Shown here piece after piece: positions 58,302 through 64,000 of a stretch of DNA of 64,000 nt. Position 1 is the first letter of the stretch, and each line of letters starts with the position of its first letter. Location: NCBI GenBank assembly GCA_026705025.1, contig JAPPBN010000026.1:186001-250000 (forward strand), given 5' to 3'. A program made the position numbers and the translations under genes. This stretch comes from Bin125 sp026705025. GTDB lineage: Bacteria > Chloroflexota > Dehalococcoidia > Bin125. Below the pieces are notes generated by a model. That model made no database searches, had not been told where the DNA came from, and was given only the letters and a program-made list of their open reading frames with translations.

Positions 58302-60011
58302 ATGACCTACGACATCGTGATCCGGGGCGGGACCATTGTGGATGGTTCCGGGGCTCCCCGGTACCAGGCGGACCTTGCGATTGAAGGCGACCGAATTGCC
58401 TCGATTGGGCGGATCCCGGAGAAGGGCACGGAGGAGGTTGATGCTCGCGGGCTGATCGTCTCGCCGGGCTTCATCGACGGGCACACGCACTTCGACGCGC
58501 AGATTTCCTGGGACCCGTACGGGACGTCGAGCTGCTACCACGGCGTCACCTCGGTGATTATGGGCAACTGCGGCTTCACCCTGGCGCCTTGCCATCCCGA
58601 CGACCAGGACATCCTGATGCGCACGCTGGAAGCGGTCGAGGATATCCCCGCCGCGGCGCAGCGGGTGGGCGTCGACTGGACCTGGCAGACGTTCCCCGAG
58701 TTCATGCAGTTCCTGCAGGACAAGCCCAAGGGGATCAACTACGGCGGCTACGTGGGACACACGGCGCTGCGCACGTATGTGATGCGTGATCGCGCGTTCA
58801 CCGACCCGGCCTCGGACGAGGAGATTGGCCAGATGGCCGAGATCCTCAAGGAGGGCGTGCTGGCCGGCGGAATGGGACTCTCGACGACTCGCTCACCGGC
58901 GCACAAGACGCGCGAGGGCGCGCCGGTGCCGTCACGGCTGGCGAGCTGGGACGAGGTGCGGCAGCTGGTGATGGCGCTGAGCGAGATCAATCGCGGGGTG
59001 GTGGAGATCAGCGGCGAGCCGACGATGGGCCAGGACCCGGACGATCCGAACCACTACGAGCGGCGCTTCCGCGACCTGGCGATTGAGTCGGGCCGGCCGA
59101 TGTTCTTCCCGGCGCTGCACAGCCGCCGGGCCGAGCCGGGCACCTGGAAGCGGTTCTTCGACCGGGCGCAGGAGGCAGCGGGCGAGGGCGGCCGGATGTT
59201 CGGTCAGGCGCACTCGCGCGAGCTCTGCACCAACTGGTCGTGGCGGACCGAGATGCCGTTCGACCGGCTCTCGATGTGGCGCGACATCCGCAAGCTGCCG
59301 CTGGACGAGCAGATGACGCTGCTGCAGGACCCAGATGTCGTTGAGCGACTGGTGCATATCGCCAACACTGAAGATGAGGACTTCTCCCGGGTGATGCCGG
59401 CGCAGGCGCGCAAGCCATCCGACTGGGACTGGGTGTTCATCCTCGATCACGTCGACGGCACCCCGAACCGCCGCCTGGGCGAGGTCGCCCGAGAACGCGA
59501 GGAAGACCCGGTCAAGACGATGATCGACGTCGGCGTCGAGCAAGCGCTGGACACGCTCTACATGGTGCCGCTGGCCAACGAGAACCAGGACACGGTGCTC
59601 GAGATCATGCGTGAGCCGCGATCGCTGGTGACCTTCTCCGACGGCGGCGCGCACGTGTCGCAGATCATGGACTCGTCGCTGCAGACGCACGTGCTGTCGC
59701 ACTGGGTGCGCAACTCCGGCGAGGTCACGCTGGAACAGGGCGTCAAGTATCTGACCTGGGACATGGCGACGGCATGGGAGCTGCCCGACCGCGGCTTGTT
59801 GCGTCGCGGATACAAGGCCGACATGATCCTGTTCGACCTGGATACGGTCGGACCCGAGCGTCCGACGGTCGAGCACGACCTGCCGGCCGGTCAGCGCCGC
59901 CTGGTGCAGAAGGCCCGGGGCTACCACATGTCGATCGTCAACGGCGGCATTACGATGCGCGACGGGGAACCGACGGGTGTGACGTCGGGCCAGGTGCTGA
60001 CCTCGGTCTAA
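58302..60011 (+). CDS. N-acyl-D-amino-acid deacylase-type amidohydrolase
   Basis: 569 aa metal-dependent amidohydrolase of the D-aminoacylase group. IRGGTIVDGSGAPRYQADLA opens the beta-sandwich. HTHFDAQISWDP gives the metal histidines, and VIMGNCGFTLAPC the family cysteine loop. FSDGGAHVSQIMD holds the catalytic Asp, and the sandwich closes with RGYKADMILFDLDTV. It removes acyl groups from N-acyl-D-amino acids or related dipeptides. The monooxygenase gene follows 6 nt downstream, so a joint pathway is likely. Confidence 0.9.
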   Translation: MTYDIVIRGGTIVDGSGAPRYQADLAIEGDRIASIGRIPEKGTEEVDARGLIVSPGFIDGHTHFDAQISWDPYGTSSCYHGVTSVIMGNCGFTLAPCHPDDQDILMRTLEAVEDIPAAAQRVGVDWTWQTFPEFMQFLQDKPKGINYGGYVGHTALRTYVMRDRAFTDPASDEEIGQMAEILKEGVLAGGMGLSTTRSPAHKTREGAPVPSRLASWDEVRQLVMALSEINRGVVEISGEPTMGQDPDDPNHYERRFRDLAIESGRPMFFPALHSRRAEPGTWKRFFDRAQEAAGEGGRMFGQAHSRELCTNWSWRTEMPFDRLSMWRDIRKLPLDEQMTLLQDPDVVERLVHIANTEDEDFSRVMPAQARKPSDWDWVFILDHVDGTPNRRLGEVAREREEDPVKTMIDVGVEQALDTLYMVPLANENQDTVLEIMREPRSLVTFSDGGAHVSQIMDSSLQTHVLSHWVRNSGEVTLEQGVKYLTWDMATAWELPDRGLLRRGYKADMILFDLDTVGPERPTVEHDLPAGQRRLVQKARGYHMSIVNGGITMRDGEPTGVTSGQVLTSV

Positions 60012-60017
60012 CCCAAC

Positions 60018-61085
60018 GTGCGCATTCCCAAGTTCGGCATCAACCGGCAGGACGCCGAGTCGGTCGCGCGATTCGCATCGGATGCCGCCCGCATTGAGGC
60101 CTTGGGTTGGGACTGCGTCTGGCTGCCGGACTCGCAGCTGCGGCGTCGGGACACGTACGTCCTGCTCGCCGCCGCGGCGCAGGCGACGGAGTCGATTCAA
60201 CTGGGCACGCTGCTGGTCAATCCGGTAACGAGGCATCCATCGGTGACCGCGTCGTCGATTGCGACGGTCGAGGAGCTCGCTCCAGGTCGCGTGGCGCTGG
60301 GGTTCGGCGCCGGTGATACGGCGGTGCGACTCAGCGGTCTGCGTCCGGCCAGGGTCGCCGAGATGGAGGACGCGATTGTCCTGATGCGCTCGCTGTTGGC
60401 CGGTGAGCGAGTCGAGGTGGGCGCTGAGCGCCCGGCCTACCTGCCGTTCCACCGTCCGGTGCCGGTCTGGCTGACGGCAGGTGGGCCGCGCACGCTGGAG
60501 ATGGGCGGTCGCGTCGCGGACGGCGTCTTCATGCGGGTGGGGACGCACCAGGCGACGATTGCGGACACGGTCTCGAAGATCAGGCGCGGAGCGGAGGATG
60601 CCGGGCGTGATCCGTTGTCGATTCCGCTGGGGATCATCTTTCACACCGTGCTCGTCGACGACCCGCACGAGGCCCTGCTGATGGGCAAGGCGATGGCGGC
60701 GGGCTACTACGAGTACTCGCCAATGCTGTTCGAGCCGCCGGGTCTGCGCTGGGATGGTCCCGATCCTGAGGCGCTCAAGCATGAGCGCAGCGTCTGGCCC
60801 GACTTCCACCACGATCCGGACCTGCTCAAGGCCGGACGCGCGGTCGACTTTCTCGGTGACGCGCACGCCGACGCGTTTTGTTTGCACGGGACAGCCGAGC
60901 AGGTGGCGGATCGGTTGGTGTCGGTGCTGAGCGAGGCAGCGCGCGACGGGATCGAGTTCGAGCACGTGGTTCTGCATCCGATCCCGAACCCACCGGCGCC
61001 GGACGACGCGTCCGATGGCTACACCGTCCGCGTCGCGCAGGAGATTCTGCCCTGGGTGCGGGAGCGGCTAGCCTCGATGTCCTGA
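60018..61085 (+). CDS. LLM class flavin/F420-dependent oxidoreductase
   Basis: 355 aa luciferase-like TIM barrel starting GTG 60018. It has IPKFGINRQDAESVARFASD, GWDCVWLPDSQL, IQLGTLLVNPVTRHPSVTAS and VALGFGAGDTAVR; this last form and WLTAGGPRTLEMGGRVADGV are typical of the F420-dependent (methylene-H4MPT reductase-like) subgroup. FMN use cannot be excluded. Operon with the deacylase and the HAD gene. Confidence 0.9.
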   Translation: MRIPKFGINRQDAESVARFASDAARIEALGWDCVWLPDSQLRRRDTYVLLAAAAQATESIQLGTLLVNPVTRHPSVTASSIATVEELAPGRVALGFGAGDTAVRLSGLRPARVAEMEDAIVLMRSLLAGERVEVGAERPAYLPFHRPVPVWLTAGGPRTLEMGGRVADGVFMRVGTHQATIADTVSKIRRGAEDAGRDPLSIPLGIIFHTVLVDDPHEALLMGKAMAAGYYEYSPMLFEPPGLRWDGPDPEALKHERSVWPDFHHDPDLLKAGRAVDFLGDAHADAFCLHGTAEQVADRLVSVLSEAARDGIEFEHVVLHPIPNPPAPDDASDGYTVRVAQEILPWVRERLASMS

Positions 61086-61113
61086 GCGACGCGCACTGGA
61101 AGTGGAGTTGGGC

Positions 61114-61830
61114 ATGACGGATCTGAGCAACGTCAAGGCGCTGGCCTGGGATGTCGGCGGGACGATCTTCGACTGGCACCACACGATCAAGGGCGAGGTC
61201 ACGGCGATCGCCGAGGCGCAGGGCGTCGAACTGGACGCCGCCGCCTTCACGAACATGTGGCGCTTCACGATGTTCAAGCGGTTGCAGTTGGTGCGTCGCG
61301 GCGACCTGCCCTGGCTGAACGCGGATCAACTGCATCGGCGCGTCTTGGATGAGGTAATGGACGCGCATCCACAGCTCACGCTCGACCCGAGCGAACGCGA
61401 CGAGCTCAATCAGGTCTGGCACCGGATGGACTGCTGGCCGGGCTCGGCCGAGTGCCTGGAGGCGTTGAGGTCGCGTTACAAGGTGACGGTGCTGACCGTG
61501 ATGTCCTGGGCGATCGCGGTCGACTGCAGCAAGCACAACGGGATCAGCTGGGACGGCATCCTGAGCTGCGAGTTCCTCGGCCACTACAAGCCGGAACCAG
61601 AGGCATACCACGCTTCAGCGAGGTACCTCGGACTGGATATCTCCGAGGTGATGATGTGTGCGGCGCACAAGGGCGATCTGCAGGCAGCCGCCCGCGCCGG
61701 TATGCCGACGGCGTACGTGCCGGTCGTGGGGGAGCGGGGCGAGGGCAACGATCCCGATATGTCGCCGGAACCGTCGTTCACGGTGAACGCGACCGACTTC
61801 GCCGATCTCGCTCGGCAGTTGTTGGCCTGA
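61114..61830 (+). CDS. HAD superfamily hydrolase, haloacid-dehalogenase type II-like
   Basis: 238 aa. ATG 61114 has GGAG 7 nt upstream. Motif I is LAWDVGGTIFDWHH, with Asp nucleophile and Gly in place of the usual Phe/Tyr before GT; Thr/Ser motif II lies in VTVLTVMSW, Lys in GHYKPEPEAYHASA, and motif IV in EVMMCAAHKGDLQAAARAGM. The arrangement is nearest to L-2-haloacid dehalogenases (fold type II). It could release halide or phosphate; a dehalogenase role is only possible. Confidence 0.87.
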   Translation: MTDLSNVKALAWDVGGTIFDWHHTIKGEVTAIAEAQGVELDAAAFTNMWRFTMFKRLQLVRRGDLPWLNADQLHRRVLDEVMDAHPQLTLDPSERDELNQVWHRMDCWPGSAECLEALRSRYKVTVLTVMSWAIAVDCSKHNGISWDGILSCEFLGHYKPEPEAYHASARYLGLDISEVMMCAAHKGDLQAAARAGMPTAYVPVVGERGEGNDPDMSPEPSFTVNATDFADLARQLLA

Positions 61831-61839
61831 GCACGGGAA

Positions 61840-62583
61840 TCAGGCGAGACCGCCGCCGTCGACGATGAACTCGGCTCCCGTGCTGAAGCTGGATTCATCG
61901 CTGGCCAGATAGAGGGCGAGGTAGGCGACCTCGGAGGGATCGGCGGCTCGTCGGAGCGGGGTGTTTCTGAGGAATCGATCGCTGTCGGCTTCGAAGCCGG
62001 GGACCTGGTGGAGCATCATCGTGTCGATTGGGCCGGGATGGATGCTGTTGACGCGGATGTTGTAGCGGCCCCATTCGCGGGCGGCCACCTTGGTCATGCC
62101 GCGGACGGCGAACTTACTGGCCGTGTAGGCGATCGAGCCTGGGCCGCCGCGGAAACCAGCGGTTGAGGAGATATTGACGACCGAGCCGGACTGCTGCGCC
62201 ATCATCTGCGGTCCGACCGCCTTCATTCCCAGCCAGACTCCAATCTGGTTGATGTCGACGACTTCCTGGTAGGTCTCTCGCGTCATTTCAACGATCGGCG
62301 CATTGCGGTAGATGCCGGCGTTGTTGACCAGCGCGTCGAGCTTGCCGTGCTGCTCGACGATCTCGGCGACGAGTGCGTGCCAGGCGTCCTCATTCGAGAC
62401 GTCCAGGTGGTGGTAGGTCGCCGCATCGCCGATCCGGGCGGCGATATCGGCGCCGTCGGTGTCGAGGACATCAGCGATCACCACTCGGGCGCCCTCGGCC
62501 GCGAAGAGTTCAGCTTCGGCGGCGCCCTGACCTCGCGATCCGCCGGTGATCAGTGCAACTTTGTCCTTCAGTCGGTCGACCAT
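61840..62583 (-). CDS. SDR family NAD(P)-dependent oxidoreductase
   Basis: 247 aa. Three ATG codons in a row; the third (62583) is 7 nt from GGAG and is preferred. Motifs: GGSRGQGAAE, NNAGIY, NISSTAG, YTASK and GGGLA at the end. The D after strand 2 (IADVLDTDGA) predicts NAD. It is related to the twin SDRs at 28524 and 29379 but more distant. Convergent with the HAD gene. Confidence 0.92.
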   Translation of the reverse strand: MVDRLKDKVALITGGSRGQGAAEAELFAAEGARVVIADVLDTDGADIAARIGDAATYHHLDVSNEDAWHALVAEIVEQHGKLDALVNNAGIYRNAPIVEMTRETYQEVVDINQIGVWLGMKAVGPQMMAQQSGSVVNISSTAGFRGGPGSIAYTASKFAVRGMTKVAAREWGRYNIRVNSIHPGPIDTMMLHQVPGFEADSDRFLRNTPLRRAADPSEVAYLALYLASDESSFSTGAEFIVDGGGLA

Positions 62584-62699
62584 CATCATGCTCCTGCTAC
62601 TTCGTCCTGTGGCGTGGGCAGTGTAGAGACTCGCCGGAATGAGGACGGTGCGTATCCTACGCTCACGCGAAGCGTTTGCAGCAGGGCGGAGCAGCGATC

Positions 62700-63554
62700 A
62701 TGGCAGGACGAATCGACGGCAAGGTAGCGGTTATCACCGGAGGAGCGAGCGGAATCGGCGAAGGTTCGGTGCGCCTGTTTGCTGAAGAAGGCGGGCGCGT
62801 GGTCGTCGCCGATATCCAGGACGAACGTGGTCACGCGCTGGTCGAGTCGATCGGCGGCGATACGACGTACGTGCATGCCGATGTTGCAGCCGAGGCAGAC
62901 GTTCAGGGAGCGGTCGCCCACGCAATCGACCGCTTCGGCCGGATCGATGCGATCTTCAACAATGCTGGATATGCGGGAGCGCTCGGCGGCTTGACTGAGG
63001 TTGAGGAGGATGAGTACGAGCTCACGATGGGCGGCCTGCTGAAGGGCGTCTTCTTCGGGATCAAGCACTCTGCACGGGCGATGATCGCGCAGGGCGACGG
63101 TGGGTCGATCGTGAGCACGGCGAGCATTGCGGGCGTGAGCGCCGGCAACGGACCGGCGATTTATAGCGTGGCCAAGGGCGCGGTCGTGCATCTGACCAAA
63201 GTCGCCGCGTACGAGCTGGGCGAGCACAGCATCCGCGTCAATTGCATTTGTCCGGGCGGGATCGCCACGCCGATCTTCGGGAAGTCGCTGGGTCTGTCAG
63301 CAGCGGACGCCGACAAGACGGTTGAGGCGATGGCCGAGGTGATGGGGCAGGCGCAGCCGATCCAGCGCTCGGGCCGGCCGTCGGACATCGCGCACGCGGC
63401 ACTGTGGTTGTCCAGCGACGATTCGACCTTCGTGACCGGCCACGCAATGGTGGTCGACGGCGGGCTGACACTCGGTCGGCCGCGGCAGGACGAATTCGGC
63501 GAGAACATGCAGCGCATGTTCGACGCACTGGGCATCGAGACGCCGACCGAATGA
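62700..63554 (+). CDS. SDR family oxidoreductase
   Basis: 284 aa. ATG 62700 is chosen; GGAG lies about 9 nt before it. TGGASGIGEG cofactor loop, VADIQDE acidic residue for NAD, NNAGYAG, STASIAG, YSVAK and GGLTLG. A C-terminal extension of about 25 residues (FGENMQRMFDALGIETPTE) exceeds the usual SDR end. Divergent from the previous SDR; followed by the MFS gene. Confidence 0.92.
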   Translation: MAGRIDGKVAVITGGASGIGEGSVRLFAEEGGRVVVADIQDERGHALVESIGGDTTYVHADVAAEADVQGAVAHAIDRFGRIDAIFNNAGYAGALGGLTEVEEDEYELTMGGLLKGVFFGIKHSARAMIAQGDGGSIVSTASIAGVSAGNGPAIYSVAKGAVVHLTKVAAYELGEHSIRVNCICPGGIATPIFGKSLGLSAADADKTVEAMAEVMGQAQPIQRSGRPSDIAHAALWLSSDDSTFVTGHAMVVDGGLTLGRPRQDEFGENMQRMFDALGIETPTE

Positions 63555-63600
63555 CAACTGTCCTGTCGGTTGCGAGTCACAGACTGCAACGAAGTCCTCG

Positions 63601-64000
63601 ATGACCCTGTTCGGTCGGCCGGTGTTCTACGGCTGGATCATCGTCGCAGCGGCGTTCATGGCTCAGTTCGTGGCCGTGGGCGTCCAGACCTCCGTGGCCG
63701 CGGTCTTTGCACCGGAGATGGTCGAAGAGTTCGGTTGGACCCGGACGCAGTTCTTCGCGGCCGACTCGATCGGCCAACTGCTGTTGATGTTCATCGGATT
63801 TCTGCTGGGGCCTCGTGTCGATCGGTTCGGCGCGCGACCGATCATGCTGGGCGCAGCGGCCGTCTGCATCCCTGCGCTCTTCCTGATGAGTCAGGTGGGC
63901 GAGTACTGGGAGTACGTGCTGGTCCGCGGTGTGCTGCTGGTGACCGCCTCGTCGGTTTCCGGATTCCTGGTGGTATCGATCGCCGTCTCCAAGTGGTTCG
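63601..64000 (+). CDS. MFS transporter (3'-truncated by window edge)
   Basis: ATG 63601, frame open to the window end (133 codons). FYGWIIVAAAFMAQFVAVGV is a typical first span of monocarboxylate or oxalate/formate-type carriers. The loop 2-3 motif reads GPRVDRFGARPIMLGAA, matching the MFS signature GxxxDRxGxRxxxL. Four hydrophobic spans are visible. It probably imports or exports an organic acid. It follows the SDR by 46 nt. Confidence 0.88.
   Translation, partial: MTLFGRPVFYGWIIVAAAFMAQFVAVGVQTSVAAVFAPEMVEEFGWTRTQFFAADSIGQLLLMFIGFLLGPRVDRFGARPIMLGAAAVCIPALFLMSQVGEYWEYVLVRGVLLVTASSVSGFLVVSIAVSKWF

Noticed and set aside
58932..60977. Long minus-strand open frame opposite the deacylase and monooxygenase
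   Set aside because: Spans two well-supported genes and their junction; composition is antisense-like.
61114..61830. HAD motif I judged broken (DVGGT)
   Set aside because: Type II haloacid dehalogenases have D-x-F/Y-G-T without the second Asp, so the loss of a second Asp is normal here.

Overview
The window is GC-rich, gene-dense bacterial DNA. It has no rRNA, no tRNA that I could see, no CRISPR array and no insertion sequence. Gene content points to Chloroflexota, most likely near the SAR202 / Dehalococcoidia-related lineages. Indicators are three luciferase-like flavin monooxygenases, many SDR and zinc-type dehydrogenases, CaiB CoA-transferases with acyl-CoA dehydrogenases, an enolase-superfamily (mandelate racemase type) enzyme, Tat-exported substrate-binding lipoproteins and menaquinone synthesis. 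This placement is inference from content; no marker gene is present.

Layout. 1-6746: a peptide/opine-type ABC importer region with two permease pairs flanking one Tat lipoprotein binding protein; the permeases carry unusual extracytoplasmic inserts, including LysM-like segments. 7096-11697: a GPP34 protein, an acyl-CoA dehydrogenase and a fused double CoA-transferase. 11733-20779: tandem paralogue pairs (two class-C-type serine hydrolases, two zinc alcohol dehydrogenases, two PHB-depolymerase-like esterase genes), a cyclase-family hydrolase and a LarA-like fragment. 20795-26736: an acyl-CoA dehydrogenase, an HTH remnant, a flavin reductase overlapping an exported RCC1-repeat protein, and an orphan DNA methyltransferase. 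26726-35378: flavin monooxygenases, a cupin, twin SDRs, twin VOC proteins, an enolase homologue and an exported DsbA-like protein whose active-site cysteine is encoded by in-frame UGA (probable selenoprotein). 35684-38929: late menaquinone genes menB-menA and menG, divergent around a TetR gene with a palindromic operator. 38926-49521: a KamB/NpmA-like rRNA methyltransferase, assorted oxidoreductases, PlsY, a geranylgeranyl-reductase-like enzyme and ilvE. 49547-53885: ilvB-ilvN-ilvC behind a possible leader. 53919-55263: a small retropepsin-like protease and a Panacea-domain gene next to a stand-alone CoA-transferase C-terminal piece. 55372-64000: further dehydrogenases, a D-aminoacylase-type amidohydrolase, a monooxygenase, a HAD hydrolase, SDRs and the start of an MFS transporter.

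How it fits together: the region looks like a catabolic island of a heterotroph, with uptake of peptides or similar solutes, hydrolysis of amides and esters, and oxidation of alcohols, acyl-CoAs and small organics. It is interleaved with core anabolism (branched-chain amino acids, menaquinone, phospholipid). The most unusual items are the UGA-containing DsbA-like gene with a SECIS-like hairpin, a four-copy family of dispersed repeats that join a conserved core to a 10-bp-periodic array of differing sequence, LysM-like inserts in an ABC permease, and a two-copy extracytoplasmic repeat domain shared by the selenoprotein candidate and the RCC1 protein. Several genes start without a Shine-Dalgarno but with a TANNNT box 6-7 nt before the ATG, which suggests leaderless transcripts.
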